Numbered from the stretch's first letter, positions 40,737 through 50,775 are shown. The stretch is 64,000 bases of DNA from Pelagibacterium nitratireducens (GCF_037044555.1 NZ_CP146275.1:558001-622000); one strand, 5' to 3'. A program made the numbers and translations. The notes: generated by a model not told the origin, from the letters alone.

Positions 40737-41983
40737 GCGGGCGTCGCGATTTTTTTGCGCTTGTGGTGGCGCAGACCTTTTCGATTTCGGGCACACGGCT
40801 GTCGGTGATCGCCATTCCCTGGCTGGTGCTGACGGTAACGGGCGATCCTTTGCTGACCGGGCTCGTGGTGTTTGCCGAAATGGCGCCCTATGTGCTGGCC
40901 AAGGCTCTGGGCGGGCCATTGATCGACAGGGTCGGACCGCGGCGGGTTTCGGTTCTTGGGGATTTTTTCGGGCTGTTTGCCGTCGGCGCGATCCCGCTTC
41001 TGGCGGCGCTCGAGCTGCTCAGCGTGCCCTTGCTGTTTCCGCTCGTAGCGCTGGTGGGGCTGTTGCAGGGCCCGGCCGATGCGGCAAAGCATGCGCTGGT
41101 GCCGCTCGTGGCACGCCGGGGCAAGTTGCCGCTGGAGCGAGTGACGGGCGTTGTGGGCACCATCGAGCGGCTGGCGTCGACGGTGGGGGCCGGTGCGGCC
41201 GGGGCGCTGGTAGCCCTGGTGGGGCCGGCCATGGCGCTCAGTTTCAATGCCGTGACCCTGGGTTTTGCGGCGGCGATCCTGCTGGCCGGGGTGCGGCCGG
41301 GGACGCGGGAAAAAGCCGAGGCGGATGCGCCAGAGGCAAAGACCAGCTATGGCAGCGAGCTTAGGGAAGGTTTCGCCTTCTTGCGCGGCGATGCCGTTCT
41401 GGTGGGGATCGCTGTGATGGTGGCGGTGACCAATCTGCTCGATCAGGCTTATGCTGCGGTTCTGGTGCCGGTGTGGGCTCAGGAGGGCGGGCGCGGCGCC
41501 GAAACGCTGGGGCTGATCTTTGCGGTGATGTCGGGATTTTCGGTGCTGGGGGCCATGGTGGCCACCGCGTTGGGCGAGAAGATGCCGAGGCTGCCGGTTT
41601 ATGTCGGCGCTTTCATGATCATTTCGCTGCCGCGTTTTGCGGTGTTTGCGTTCGATGCGCCGCTGGCCGGCATTCTTGCAACGCTGGCTGTGGGCGGGTT
41701 CGCGTCGGGCTTCTTGAATCCCATCCTTTCGGCGGTGATCCTGGAGCGGATACCGGAAAAGCTGGTGGGGCGTGTCTCATCGCTGGTCACGGCCTCGGCC
41801 TGGGCGCTCATGCCGTTCGGGGGGATTTTCGGTGGCGCGCTGATCGCCGGGCTGGGGCTTTCGGCGGCGTTCTTTGTCGCGGGGGTCTTTTATCTGGCAA
41901 TGACGTTGATGCCGCTGGTGTTCAAGCGGTTTCGGGGGTTTTCCAAGCGGCCGCTGGAGGCGGGCCGAGCGCGCGCAGCTTAG
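40733..41983 (+). CDS. MFS transporter
   Basis: A 416-residue major facilitator with twelve predicted helices. The GPLIDRVGPRRV loop (about residues 61-72) between helices 2 and 3 is the MFS motif A. The family and the neighbour (an ArsR-type regulator overlapping by four bases) suggest a drug or metabolite exporter; the ligand is unknown. Its stop overlaps the convergent DUF805-like gene by four bases. Confidence 0.87.
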   Translation: MSGRRDFFALVVAQTFSISGTRLSVIAIPWLVLTVTGDPLLTGLVVFAEMAPYVLAKALGGPLIDRVGPRRVSVLGDFFGLFAVGAIPLLAALELLSVPLLFPLVALVGLLQGPADAAKHALVPLVARRGKLPLERVTGVVGTIERLASTVGAGAAGALVALVGPAMALSFNAVTLGFAAAILLAGVRPGTREKAEADAPEAKTSYGSELREGFAFLRGDAVLVGIAVMVAVTNLLDQAYAAVLVPVWAQEGGRGAETLGLIFAVMSGFSVLGAMVATALGEKMPRLPVYVGAFMIISLPRFAVFAFDAPLAGILATLAVGGFASGFLNPILSAVILERIPEKLVGRVSSLVTASAWALMPFGGIFGGALIAGLGLSAAFFVAGVFYLAMTLMPLVFKRFRGFSKRPLEAGRARAA

Positions 41984-42453
41984 ATGCGCGGTGGGCGGTT
42001 GCTGGCGGATTGCCTGCTGCGCGTTGTGGCGGTCGGGGCAAAACAGAGCATCGCGATTGTTGCCAGCCACGCTATGCTCAAAGGCGGAAAGAAAAGAGGC
42101 ATGAATAGCAGGAAAAGTGGTCCGGTGAGCACCAGGATACCCTGCAAGGGCGTATACATGACGAATGGCAACAGCACGGGAAAGAGGCCGATCAGTGGGT
42201 GCCAGCCGGCATCCCGTGCGCGGCGGACCGAGATGCCGACAATGGAGAGAACAAAGATTGCCAATGTCGCCAGTGCAGCCAAAATAAAAACTGCCATCCC
42301 CGCCCCACATGCTCCCGAGCCTGCCGAGCAATCACCCATCGACAAGGAAAAGAGTGTAAAGGCGGCGGCGAAGACAGCAAGGATCACACCGGCCCTGATC
42401 AACAGGGCAGTGGCGTAGGATCGCCCGCTCAGCGGTTTGGTAAACATCCCCAT
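41980..42453 (-). CDS. Small multi-helix membrane protein (DUF805-like)
   Basis: A 157-residue membrane protein with about four helices. RRARDAGWHPLIGL (about residues 76-89) resembles the RRxxDxGxS segment of DUF805 proteins, whose function is unknown. The N-terminus is short and polar and the C-terminus basic. It is convergent with the MFS gene. Confidence 0.6.
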   Translation of the reverse strand: MGMFTKPLSGRSYATALLIRAGVILAVFAAAFTLFSLSMGDCSAGSGACGAGMAVFILAALATLAIFVLSIVGISVRRARDAGWHPLIGLFPVLLPFVMYTPLQGILVLTGPLFLLFMPLFFPPLSIAWLATIAMLCFAPTATTRSRQSASNRPPRI

Positions 42454-42539
42454 GCCCCCAGGTTCAATTGCGGAGCCATTTGGTGCGGCGAATGGGGGTC
42501 AGGCAAGCTCAACCGGTGGGCTTGGTAAACGCGCCCCTT

Positions 42540-43349
42540 TTAGTTGAGCCCGACCAGAACCATTGAAATGTCGCCAAAGCTCGAGCCCATCAGGACACGG
42601 TAGGGGATGAAAAAGCCCGAATCACGCAGGGGCATGTACCAGACCAGCATGCGTTTGGAATCGCGGAGATAGGCGGTGATTTCGGACGTTTCGAAATGGC
42701 CCGAGATGGGCACGTAGCGCATGGCGCACAGGACCACAGGTCCCTGGTAGGCGGTGCGGGTCGAGGTGGCGGTGGTGGTTTCGACAAAGTTTAAGGGCAT
42801 GTCGAAGCGCTCGATGCCGGTATAGATGCGCAGGGTGCGGTTGCACAGCGTCCCGTCGAGGGCTTCGCCGCGCAGGATGAAAGCGGCAAGCGGGTCGTTG
42901 ACCCCGGAACGGTGAGAGGCGTCGACCGGCACGCGGTCGGGATTGTCGCTGAGGGGCGGGGTGACGTCGCCGACCGAGGCATTGCCGCCAGAATAGGCCG
43001 TCTGGAGCGCGAAGCGTTCGTTGGCGGTGCGGGTTTCGAGGAAAAAGCGGTTCGACTGCAGGCCGGTGGCGGTGATTGCGCCGCCCGAATTGACGGCGCC
43101 CGAGCCTTGCGCGACGACCTGGGCAAGCCCGGCGACGTCGGCCACGACATCGAGCTGGTAGTCCGAGCCTTCAAGCCCGAGCCTGATGTCGATATTGGAG
43201 ACGTTGATGCCGCCGATGGACACCACGTAGGAGGCGATGGAGCCCTGCTGCTGCGCGGTGGCAGGCGCTGCAAGGCCGAAAGCAAGGAGGGTGCCGAGGG
43301 CGAGAGAAGAAAGGGAAAGGCGTTTCACGCGTGTCTCGTTCATGTTCAT
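42540..43349 (-). CDS. DUF3108 envelope protein
   Basis: A 269-residue exported protein with a signal peptide (LSSLALGTLLAFGLAAPATA) and a beta-rich body (SYVVSIGGINVSNIDIRLGLEGSDYQ split: SYVVSIGGINVSN, IDIRLGLEGSDYQ; LYIYTGIERFDMPLNF-like core) typical of DUF3108. The family is periplasmic and may bind hydrophobic molecules; function is not established. Its location beside rpmB is typical for Rhizobiales. Confidence 0.75.
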   Translation of the reverse strand: MNMNETRVKRLSLSSLALGTLLAFGLAAPATAQQQGSIASYVVSIGGINVSNIDIRLGLEGSDYQLDVVADVAGLAQVVAQGSGAVNSGGAITATGLQSNRFFLETRTANERFALQTAYSGGNASVGDVTPPLSDNPDRVPVDASHRSGVNDPLAAFILRGEALDGTLCNRTLRIYTGIERFDMPLNFVETTTATSTRTAYQGPVVLCAMRYVPISGHFETSEITAYLRDSKRMLVWYMPLRDSGFFIPYRVLMGSSFGDISMVLVGLN

Positions 43350-43643
43350 GCGGCCACAACTCGGATTCGCGCCCCACGAATCAGATGAGAGGTTACGTTG
43401 CCCGTTGGGATTCGGCCTGTCCAGCGTTGCGGCGACATAAAAGCCGGCGCAATGCGCGCTAGCGCTTGACGGATGGGGGGGCTTTCTCTATATCCCCGGC
43501 CAAAGTTTCTTCCACTTGGAGCACCGCCAAGAAGGAGCGTTGTGCGCTTTTTCGGCTCGGCGGGGCGAACAGTTAAACAACCAAAACCCAATCGGTTGAC
43601 CGGGAATTTTCCGGTCCCGATGTGATTGACAGGAAATAAGACA

Positions 43644-43928
43644 ATGGCACGGCGCTGTGAACTCACCGGCAAGGGCGTGTTGACCGGCAACAATGTGAGC
43701 CATGCGCTCAACCGGACCCGCCGCCGCTTTCTGCCCAATCTTTGCGATGTGACGCTGATTTCGGAATCGCTTGAGCGTTCGGTCAAGCTGCGCATTTCCG
43801 CTTCTGCGCTGCGCACTGTCGAGCACCGCGGCGGTCTCGATGCGTTCCTTATGAAGGCCAAGGACGAAGACCTTTCGGTTCGCGCCTTGGGTATCAAGAA
43901 GGAAGTTCGCGCCGCCATCGCCAGCTAA
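43644..43928 (+). CDS. rpmB: 50S ribosomal protein L28
   Basis: A 94-residue ribosomal protein. [21 protein letters not shown] and [11 protein letters not shown] (residues 28-38) are the L28 hallmarks, without the zinc-binding cysteine pairs of some lineages. It is a component of the large subunit near the E site. I start it at the ATG at 43644 (the longer frame adds six residues). A clear terminator follows the stop. Confidence 0.97.
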   Translation: MARRCELTGKGVLTGNNVSHALNRTRRRFLPNLCDVTLISESLERSVKLRISASALRTVEHRGGLDAFLMKAKDEDLSVRALGIKKEVRAAIAS

Positions 43929-43954
43929 GGCGAAACGACGCGCAAAAGTTTTCG

Positions 43955-43992
43955 CGCCGCGTGAGGGTGACCTGACGCGGCGTTGTTGTTTT
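43955..43992 (+). terminator. Intrinsic terminator of rpmB
   Basis: CGCCGCGT (43955-43962) pairs with ACGCGGCG (43975-43982) around a 12-base loop, followed by TTGTTGTTTT. Confidence 0.88.
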
Positions 43993-44002
43993 CTATCCGG
44001 TC

Positions 44003-44047
44003 GCGTTCTCGAACCGGAAAAGTGGCCGCCACTTTTGCTGAGAACGC
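44003..44047 (+). repeat. Palindromic repeat, copy D
   Basis: Outer stem GCGTTCTC (44003-44010) with GAGAACGC (44040-44047), core GAACCGGAAAAGTGG ... CCACTTTTGCTG. The stem differs from copy B at four paired positions yet stays complementary. Confidence 0.8.
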
Positions 44048-44162
44048 TCCGGGACGCACCGGTCATCTACCGGCCCGCGTCCATTTTCATCGGAGCCACA
44101 CGGCTTCGTGGCATCAATCCGGCGGTCATCTTGCCGCTCTTGGAAAAAAGGACAACGACGCT

Positions 44163-44798
44163 ATGGGCGTGCGTTTTTTCTGGGCCGTTCTGGCCATGGC
44201 GGTGGTGGTTACCGCATCGAACTATCTCGTTCAGTTTCCCGTTGAAGCCTCGCTCGGCGCGATCAATCTCGCCGATATTTTGACCTGGGGCGCGTTCACC
44301 TATCCGGTGGCCTTTATGGTCAACGATCTGACCAACCGCCATTTCGGCCCTGCGGCGGCGCGGGTGGTGGTGCTTGTGGGCTTCGCCATTGCGGTCGTCT
44401 GGAGCATCTTTCTGGCCTCGCCACGCATTGCGATCGCTTCGGGCTCGGCCTTTCTTATCGCCCAGTTTCTCGACGTTTCGATTTTCGACCGGCTGCGGGC
44501 GGGCAAATGGTGGCACGCGCCGCTGATCTCGTCGGTCTTGGGTGCGGTGATCGATACGGTGCTGTTTTTCGGCATCGCCTTTGCGGCGGCGTTTGCGTTT
44601 CTCGATACCGGGCTGGGGTTGGACGACGGCTCGCTCCCCTTCGCGACCCCTTTCCTTTCGGTGGGGCCGGACGTGCCGCTCTGGGTGTCGCTGGCGGTGG
44701 GCGACTTCCTCGTCAAGATCGCCGTCACGCTGGTGCTGCTGGTGCCTTATAAGGCGCTGCGGCGGGCGATACCCGACCGGGTCGTGTCGGTGGCATAA
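44163..44798 (+). CDS. VUT-family (YhhQ) queuosine-precursor transporter
   Basis: A 211-residue membrane protein with about six helices. YPVAFMVNDLTNRHFGPAAA (about residues 47-66) is the signature of the VUT/YhhQ family, which imports queuosine precursors (preQ0/preQ1) for tRNA modification. The ATG at 44163 is used; the long upstream frame crosses the repeat and is unlikely. No preQ1 riboswitch is apparent. It shares a bidirectional terminator with the M42 peptidase gene. Confidence 0.83.
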   Translation: MGVRFFWAVLAMAVVVTASNYLVQFPVEASLGAINLADILTWGAFTYPVAFMVNDLTNRHFGPAAARVVVLVGFAIAVVWSIFLASPRIAIASGSAFLIAQFLDVSIFDRLRAGKWWHAPLISSVLGAVIDTVLFFGIAFAAAFAFLDTGLGLDDGSLPFATPFLSVGPDVPLWVSLAVGDFLVKIAVTLVLLVPYKALRRAIPDRVVSVA

Positions 44799-44801
44799 TG
44801 G

Positions 44802-44832
44802 AAAAAGGGCGCCCGATGCGGCGCCCTTTTTT
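44802..44832. terminator. Bidirectional intrinsic terminator
   Basis: AAAAAGGGCGCC (44802-44813) pairs with GGCGCCCTTTTT (44820-44831), loop CGATGC. It ends both the transporter gene and the M42 peptidase gene. Confidence 0.92.
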
Positions 44833-44851
44833 ATGGTGATTGCGGCGGGTG

Positions 44852-45895
44852 CTATTTGCTCTTGAGGTAGGCCACGAGAATATCGAGGGCGGCCTGAAGG
44901 TCGGATTTTTCGATCATTTCGGCGACGGTGTGGATGTAGCGGGTGCCCACAACGATGCCGATGGCGCGGGCGCCGGCGGCGGCCTGCTGGGCGGCGGCGG
45001 CGTCCTGACCGCCCGAGGCGAGGATGGAGCGCTGGACGGGGATATCCTGTTTTTTGGCCAGCGCCTCGATTTCCTCGACCAGATCGAAATCGGCGATGAA
45101 CGAGCCGTCCTTGATGGTCAGGCCCACGCCCTTGCCCTGGGCGGTGACCATTTCGTTTTCGGGCACGCCCGGTGTGTCGCAGGCGAGTGTCGTGTCGATG
45201 CCCAGTCCGATATCGGGCAAGACGGCAAAGGCGGCGGTGCGGGCGCCGCGCAGGCCCACTTCTTCCTGGGTGGTGAAGGCGACATGAATTTCGCAATCGT
45301 GGGCGACCCCGCTCTCGGCCAGGGCGCGGATGGCCTCGATGCCCAGCCAGCAGGCGACGCGGTTGTCGAGGGCCTTGGAGACGATCTTGGCGCCCATTTC
45401 GACGAGCGGTTCGTCCATGACGATGAAATCGCCGACCTGGACTTTCTCGCGGGTCTCGGCGCCGAAACCGATATCGACGAAGAACTCCTTGATGGCGGGG
45501 ATTTTCTTGCGATCTTCGGGCGATGAGATGTGCAGCGGACGCCCGCCGGCGTTCATGACGCCTGGGTAATCGCCATCGGGGGTAACGACTTTGACGCGGC
45601 GTGCGAAGAGGGTGCGCGGATCGAAGCCGCCGACATTGTCGATGTGGATCCAGCCTTTTTCAGACACATGGGTGACCAGAAACCCGATCTCGTCCATGTG
45701 GCAGAGCAGCATGATCTTGAGGGGATTTTTCACCTTGGTCCGCGAGCGGCGCATGGCGATCAGCGAACCCATGGAATCGGTCCGGACTTCATCGAACAGA
45801 CCATCGATTTCGGTCTCGATCAGCTTTCGCACGCGGTGTTCGCGGCCGGGAACGCCGGGGGTTTCGCAAAGCGCGCGGAGGAGGTCGATGTTCAT
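44852..45895 (-). CDS. M42-family (glutamyl) aminopeptidase
   Basis: A 347-residue cocatalytic zinc peptidase. LLCHMDEIGFLVTH (about residues 63-76) has the metal-binding His and Asp, FTTQEEVGLRGA has the Glu pair (about 209-210) and ASGGQDAAAAQ the terminal His-less region before TRYIHTVAEMI. This matches the M42 family (tetrahedral aminopeptidases). It should release amino acids from peptides in the cytoplasm. An esterase-like phytase gene follows on the same strand in the reverse sense of reading (it lies upstream), 12 bases apart, so co-transcription is possible. Confidence 0.88.
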   Translation of the reverse strand: MNIDLLRALCETPGVPGREHRVRKLIETEIDGLFDEVRTDSMGSLIAMRRSRTKVKNPLKIMLLCHMDEIGFLVTHVSEKGWIHIDNVGGFDPRTLFARRVKVVTPDGDYPGVMNAGGRPLHISSPEDRKKIPAIKEFFVDIGFGAETREKVQVGDFIVMDEPLVEMGAKIVSKALDNRVACWLGIEAIRALAESGVAHDCEIHVAFTTQEEVGLRGARTAAFAVLPDIGLGIDTTLACDTPGVPENEMVTAQGKGVGLTIKDGSFIADFDLVEEIEALAKKQDIPVQRSILASGGQDAAAAQQAAAGARAIGIVVGTRYIHTVAEMIEKSDLQAALDILVAYLKSK

Positions 45896-45907
45896 GGCGG
45901 GGGGCTC

Positions 45908-46891
45908 CTAGTCGGGAAAGGAAAATTCAAGCAGCAGGGTGCGCTGGAAGGAATTGAAATTGTCGTCGGAGACGATGGTGACGCGGGTTTGACCGTCGGG
46001 CAAGCTGCGCACGCCCAGGGCCTCGAAATTGTCGACGGCGCTGCCCGAGCCTGAGAGGATGATTTCGCCATCCAGTGTGGCGTCCGGGCGGACTTCGTTA
46101 GCGGGGATCCGCCGGATCTGCATGGAAAAGGCGAGGAACGCCAGCCCGCGTTCGAGAACCAGCAGGTCGCCATTGGGCAGGAAGGCGCAATCGGTGGGAT
46201 TGAGGCCGGGCGCCATGGCAAGGCCGAGATCGCCGCGGTCGCGATTGCCCAGAAGGGTTGCAGCCCATTGGCCAGCGGTCCGGGCGTGGGCCTCGGCGAT
46301 GATCAGGGTCGATCTGGCAATCGGGGAAGCGGGCGGGGCGATGCACACCGATTCAATCGATTCATTGGTGCGCAGATCGGTCAGCCATTGGGGGATGGCG
46401 ATTTCGCGCGCTGCACCAAAGGGGCGACCATCGAGGAGGTCGAATTCGGCGATGCGGGCCAGGTTTTCAAACCCCACCCGCACGGCGTCGGGCCCGCCGT
46501 TGCGGACGACCACTTCGATGGCTTCGGAATCGGAGGAAAACTTGTTGGGGAGCGGATTGCCCGATGAATTGCGCACGACATCGATCTCGACCCCGGAGAG
46601 GCCGGCGGGAGCGCCATCGGCAAGATCGAGGGACCCGGAGAGGAAACGGCCCTGATCGGTGACCATGACGAAGCGGGCCGCATCGCGGAAGGCGAGACCG
46701 GAAATGCCGCCGAAATCGGGGTGGGCGCCGGTCAATTCCAGCCCGCCCGCAAAAATCAGGCTACCGACCTGCTCACCGATCGCGGCGTTGCGGAAGCTTG
46801 TGATCGGCCGGGCGGAAACCGCGATCGCCTCGGCGCTCGGGGACTGTGCGGAGGCCGGTTCTACCGCCAGAACGAGCGTTATGGCAACCAC
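45908..46891 (-). CDS. Phytase-like esterase (PF13449-type) beta-propeller
   Basis: A 327-residue exported protein related to the esterase-like-activity-of-phytase family. It has propeller-like blades such as FGGISGLAFRDAARFVMVTDQGRF (split: FGGISGLAFRD, ARFVMVTDQGRF), NESIESVCIAP and LNPTDCAFLPNGDLLVLERGL. The GTG at 46891 gives only a short signal peptide and no ribosome-binding site. A CTG at 46913-46915, with GGAGG five bases upstream and overlapping the cobT stop as CTGA, would give a better signal peptide ([17 protein letters not shown]). True phytase activity is not supported. Confidence 0.75.
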   Translation of the reverse strand: MVAITLVLAVEPASAQSPSAEAIAVSARPITSFRNAAIGEQVGSLIFAGGLELTGAHPDFGGISGLAFRDAARFVMVTDQGRFLSGSLDLADGAPAGLSGVEIDVVRNSSGNPLPNKFSSDSEAIEVVVRNGGPDAVRVGFENLARIAEFDLLDGRPFGAAREIAIPQWLTDLRTNESIESVCIAPPASPIARSTLIIAEAHARTAGQWAATLLGNRDRGDLGLAMAPGLNPTDCAFLPNGDLLVLERGLAFLAFSMQIRRIPANEVRPDATLDGEIILSGSGSAVDNFEALGVRSLPDGQTRVTIVSDDNFNSFQRTLLLEFSFPD

Positions 46892-46911
46892 GGAGGCGCT
46901 GGCAAAACGTC

Positions 46912-48795
46912 TCAGCGCCGCCTCCGGGCTTCACCGGGCAGTTCTTCATCGAACAGGGCGGCGAGATTGTCGGTCATGGCGCCGGCCAATTCGTCGGCGT
47001 CGAGAATGGTGACGGCGCGGCGGTAATAGCGGGTCACGTCATGGCCGATGCCGATGGCGACGAGCTGGACCGGGGAGCGGGTTTCGATCTCCTCGATCAC
47101 GGCGCGCAGATGGGCTTCGAGGTAATTGCCCGGATTGACGCTTTGCGTGGAATCATCGACCGGCGCGCCATCAGAAATCACCATCAGGATGCGGCGGTTT
47201 TCCGGGCGGTTGACGATCCGCTTGTGGGCCCATTGCAGGGCCTCGCCGTCGATGTTTTCTTTCAGCAACCCCTCACGCATCATCAGGCCGAGATTGCGCT
47301 TGGCGTGGCGCCAGGGCTCGTCGGCGCCTTTATAGATGATGTGGCGGATGTCGTTGACGCGGCCGGGATTGGGTGGGCGTCCGGCGTCGAGCCAGGCTTC
47401 GCGGGACTTGCCGCCCTTCCAGGCGCGGGTGGTAAAGCCGAGGATTTCGACCTTGACGCCGCAGCGCTCGAGGGTGCGCGCGAGAATATCGCCGCAGATC
47501 GCCGCGATGGTGATGGGGCGGCCACGCATGGAGCCGGAATTGTCGATCAGGAGCGTCACGCAGGTGTCACGGAATTCGGTGTCGCGTTCGGCCTTGAACG
47601 AAAGGGCCTGGAGCGGATCGGTGACGACGCGGGTGAGGCGTGCGGTGTCGAGCACCCCTTCCTCGAGGTCGAAATCCCAGCCGCGGTTCTGCTGGGCCAT
47701 CAAACGGCGCTGGAGCTTGTTGGCCAGCCGGGCGACGGCGCCGGCCAGATGTTCGAGCTGTCTGTCGAGCAATTGGCGGAGCTGGTCGAGCTCTTCGGGC
47801 GGGCACAGATCGGCGGCCGAGATGATCTCGTCGAACTTGTCGGTGAAGATCTTGTAGGTGGGCTGATTGGACAGGCGCTGGTCGCCTTCGCCCTGCGGGG
47901 GCGGGGCGGGAGCGTCTTCGCCGGCTTCGGCCTGGGCGTCCTCATCGGTGTCGGCGCTGTCGGCCTCCATGCCTTCGACGTCGCCGGATTCCTCGTGTTC
48001 GCCCGGCGCCTCGTCGGTGCCGTCCATGTCCTGGTTGTCGGCGTCGCCGTCCTGCTCTTCCTCCTCGCCGTTCATGGCCTGGTTGTTCTGGGCGTCCTGA
48101 TCGGAGCCTTCGGAATCGTCGGAATCGAACTGATCGGGGTCGGCTTCGGCCAGAAGGTCGAGGTCGCGCAGGATGGAGCGGGTTTTGCGTGAAAACTCGG
48201 CCTGGTTGTCGAGGTGGCTTGCCAGTTCATCAAGCGAAGTGCCAATGCGACCTTCGAGCTTTTCGCGCCAGAGATCGACAATGGGGGTGCCCGAGGGCGG
48301 GATGGGGATGCCGGCGACCTTTTCGCGCATCATCAGTCCGAGCGCTTCGGCCAAAGGCGCGTCTTTGAGGTCGGTGACATTGGCGTAATTGGCGCGGAAC
48401 AGCCGGTCCTCGATCATTTCGGCGATATTGCCGCTCATGCCCGCCATGCGAGAGCAGCCAAGCGATTCCACGCGCGCCTGTTCAAGCGCGTCAAAGGCGG
48501 CCTTGGCATCGGGGTCCTTGGGGGCAAGGCGGCGATGGGTGTCTGCGTCGTGGCTGGCCATGCGCATGGCCATGGCATCGCCCTGGCCGCGGGCGATGGC
48601 GATATCGCGGGAGGTCGGCAGGCGGGGCAGGGCGGCAAGGCGGGCCTTGTCTGCGGTGAGGATAGGCCGGTCTGCGGTAAAGCTCACCTCGAGATCGTGC
48701 TTGCCCGCGACGGTGCGCAAGGCGGCGCCGACCGCTGCCTTGAACGGGCCGGTGGGATCGGGCTTGTTGGCTTTGATGCGCGGGGGCTGGGCCAT
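46912..48795 (-). CDS. cobT: Aerobic cobaltochelatase subunit CobT
   Basis: A 627-residue subunit of the CobNST chelatase, which inserts Co2+ into hydrogenobyrinic acid a,c-diamide in aerobic cobalamin synthesis. It has the long acidic central region (about residues 215-300) rich in Asp/Glu/Gln and a C-terminal von Willebrand A domain with MIDAS motif [10 protein letters not shown] (about residue 410). In the family it forms a ring-like complex with CobS that activates CobN. It is downstream of cobS on the same strand. CobN is not in this window. Confidence 0.94.
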   Translation of the reverse strand: MAQPPRIKANKPDPTGPFKAAVGAALRTVAGKHDLEVSFTADRPILTADKARLAALPRLPTSRDIAIARGQGDAMAMRMASHDADTHRRLAPKDPDAKAAFDALEQARVESLGCSRMAGMSGNIAEMIEDRLFRANYANVTDLKDAPLAEALGLMMREKVAGIPIPPSGTPIVDLWREKLEGRIGTSLDELASHLDNQAEFSRKTRSILRDLDLLAEADPDQFDSDDSEGSDQDAQNNQAMNGEEEEQDGDADNQDMDGTDEAPGEHEESGDVEGMEADSADTDEDAQAEAGEDAPAPPPQGEGDQRLSNQPTYKIFTDKFDEIISAADLCPPEELDQLRQLLDRQLEHLAGAVARLANKLQRRLMAQQNRGWDFDLEEGVLDTARLTRVVTDPLQALSFKAERDTEFRDTCVTLLIDNSGSMRGRPITIAAICGDILARTLERCGVKVEILGFTTRAWKGGKSREAWLDAGRPPNPGRVNDIRHIIYKGADEPWRHAKRNLGLMMREGLLKENIDGEALQWAHKRIVNRPENRRILMVISDGAPVDDSTQSVNPGNYLEAHLRAVIEEIETRSPVQLVAIGIGHDVTRYYRRAVTILDADELAGAMTDNLAALFDEELPGEARRRR

Positions 48796-48851
48796 GTTGC
48801 TCTTCGTCTGATGTCACGCCGGGGAGGAAGGCCCCCTCACCCGGCCGTTTG

Positions 48852-48885
48852 GGCTTACCTTTCCCCTTTTGGGGAAAGGTAAGCC
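48852..48885. repeat. Perfect 15-bp inverted repeat between cobS and cobT
   Basis: GGCTTACCTTTCCCC (48852-48866), loop TTTT, then its exact complement (48871-48885). It lies in the 105-base gap and could act as a processing site or REP-like element that alters the ratio of the two subunits. Confidence 0.7.
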
Positions 48886-48900
48886 GGGGCCTTTGCGGCT

Positions 48901-49881
48901 CTACGCCGAGATTGCCAGATTGGCGGCCGATTCAGGCAACTCGACGCCAAACACGCGCTGGTAGAATTCGGCGACCACCGGGCGTTCGAGTTCGTCGCAC
49001 TTGTTCAAAAAGGTCAGCCGGAAGGCAAAGCCGATGTCGCCGAAGATTTCGGCGTTTTCGGCCCATGTGATGACGGCGCGCGGGCTCATGACGGTCGAAA
49101 GATCGCCATTGATGAAGGCCGAGCGGGTCAGATCGGCGACGCGGACCATGTTGGAGACGAGTTTGCGGCCCTCATCGTCTTTGTCGTAGCTCTTGGCCTT
49201 GGCCAGAACGATGCCGACTTCCTTTTCATGGGCGAGATAGTTCAGCGTCACCACGATCGACCAGCGGTCCATCTGGCCCTGGTTGATCTGCTGGGTGCCG
49301 TGATAGAGGCCCGAGGTGTCGCCAAGCCCGATGGTGTTGGTCGTGGAAAACAGCCGGAAGGCTGGGTGCGGGCGGATGACGCGGTTCTGATCGAGCAGGG
49401 TGAGGCGGCCGGCCACTTCGAGCACGCGCTGGATCACGAACATCACGTCGGGACGCCCGGCGTCGTATTCGTCGAACACCAGGGCGATGTTGTTCTGGAC
49501 GGCCCAGGGCAGGATGCCATCGCGGAATTCGGTGACCTGCTTGCCGTCGCGCAGGACGATGGCGTCCTTGCCGACAAGGTCGATACGGGAGACGTGACTG
49601 TCGAGATTGACGCGGACCAGCGGCCAGTTGAGGCGCGCGGCGACCTGTTCGATATGGGTGGATTTGCCCGTGCCGTGATAGCCCTGCACCATGACGCGGC
49701 GGTTGAAGGCGAAACCGGCGAGAATGGCAAGGGTGGTGTTGCGATCGAACAGATAGTCCGGATCGATCTCGGGCACGTGGTCGGTGTGTTCTTTATAGCC
49801 TTTGACAACCATGTCGCTGTCGATCCCGAACAGATCGCGCACTGAATACTCGGTGTCGGGCAGGTTGGAAAACTCAGTCAT
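48901..49881 (-). CDS. cobS: Aerobic cobaltochelatase subunit CobS (AAA+ ATPase)
   Basis: A 326-residue MoxR-type AAA+ ATPase. Walker [10 protein letters not shown] (about residues 68-76) and the Walker [10 protein letters not shown] (about 134-142) are clear, and [10 protein letters not shown] and other loops match CobS. With CobT it supplies ATP energy to metal insertion by CobN. A single gene followed by cobT, with a strong inverted repeat in the gap. Confidence 0.95.
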   Translation of the reverse strand: MTEFSNLPDTEYSVRDLFGIDSDMVVKGYKEHTDHVPEIDPDYLFDRNTTLAILAGFAFNRRVMVQGYHGTGKSTHIEQVAARLNWPLVRVNLDSHVSRIDLVGKDAIVLRDGKQVTEFRDGILPWAVQNNIALVFDEYDAGRPDVMFVIQRVLEVAGRLTLLDQNRVIRPHPAFRLFSTTNTIGLGDTSGLYHGTQQINQGQMDRWSIVVTLNYLAHEKEVGIVLAKAKSYDKDDEGRKLVSNMVRVADLTRSAFINGDLSTVMSPRAVITWAENAEIFGDIGFAFRLTFLNKCDELERPVVAEFYQRVFGVELPESAANLAISA

Positions 49882-50073
49882 AATTTGCCTCGTCTCGGGC
49901 GCACCGGAACCATGTTTTTCCGATGCTAAGGCGCGTTCGGTTCGCGTCTTTTAAGGAAAAATTCGGAGCGCTTATAGCAACACAACTGCCATAAACCTAG
50001 AGCGCGGGATGCCGCAAGCGTTCCGACCCTGTTTCACTCGGCTTTTCGCATTACAGAAAAGGCAAGTGGGTGG

Positions 50074-50730
50074 TCAGACAAAGCCGCGCTGCTTGAGATG
50101 GTTATAGGCCGAAATGATGTTGCGCAGCCGGTCTTCGGAGCCCTTGTCGCCGCCATTGGCGTCGGGGTGGTGGAGTTTGACCAGGGCCTTGTAGGCCGAT
50201 TTGATATCGCCCGAGGGCTTGCGCCCCTCAAGGCCGAGCACTTCAAAAGCGGCACGGTCCTGCCCGGTGAGCGTGATGGCGCGCTCTGCGGCCTCACCCT
50301 TGGCGCCGGCGTCCTGACGGGCGCGCGAACGCAGGCGGGCGAACACGCCATTGACGTCGCGGAACTGGCTGCCGGTATAGTCGCGCGCCTTATATTTTTT
50401 CGGCTGCGGGTCCGATTTGCCGAAGCGGTTGGACCCGTAGGCCCAGGTTTCGCGGCTGCCGGGCGCGTTCATCTTGGTGGCGTGATCGGCGATTTCCTCG
50501 TCATCCATGCCGGTGAAATAATTGTAGGCCTTGTTGTAATGGCGCACATGCTCGAGGCAGAAATTGTGGAACTGGCCCTCCGAGCGCGCGCCTTTTGGCG
50601 CCTTGTGCATGCCGGGCTTGTCACACCCTTCCCAATCGCACCCCGGATGCGTCGCCACCTGCTCTTCAACCTGGGAGCGGCGCGGCTTGATGCGGACGGA
50701 GTCAAAGATGTTGGATTTGGAATTCGACAT
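50074..50730 (-). CDS. J-domain protein (DnaJ-like)
   Basis: A 218-residue co-chaperone with an unusual layout: the J domain is C-terminal (AFEVLGLEGRKPSGDIKSAYKALVKLHHPD split: AFEVLGLEGRKPSGDIK, SAYKALVKLHHPD; HPD about residue 191), not N-terminal. The N-terminal part has Cys residues in CDWEGC...CLEHV that could bind zinc. The fold should stimulate an Hsp70 ATPase. It is the neighbour of bolA, as in many Rhizobiales. The ATG at 50730 is used. Confidence 0.85.
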   Translation of the reverse strand: MSNSKSNIFDSVRIKPRRSQVEEQVATHPGCDWEGCDKPGMHKAPKGARSEGQFHNFCLEHVRHYNKAYNYFTGMDDEEIADHATKMNAPGSRETWAYGSNRFGKSDPQPKKYKARDYTGSQFRDVNGVFARLRSRARQDAGAKGEAAERAITLTGQDRAAFEVLGLEGRKPSGDIKSAYKALVKLHHPDANGGDKGSEDRLRNIISAYNHLKQRGFV

Positions 50731-50775
50731 GAGAGCGGACGGGAACCTTTGTTGCGGGGCCAGCATATTTTTTTC

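Noticed and set aside
43993..44162. A preQ1 riboswitch before the queuosine-precursor transporter
   Set aside because: The leader is occupied by repeat copy D and has no recognisable preQ1 aptamer pattern.
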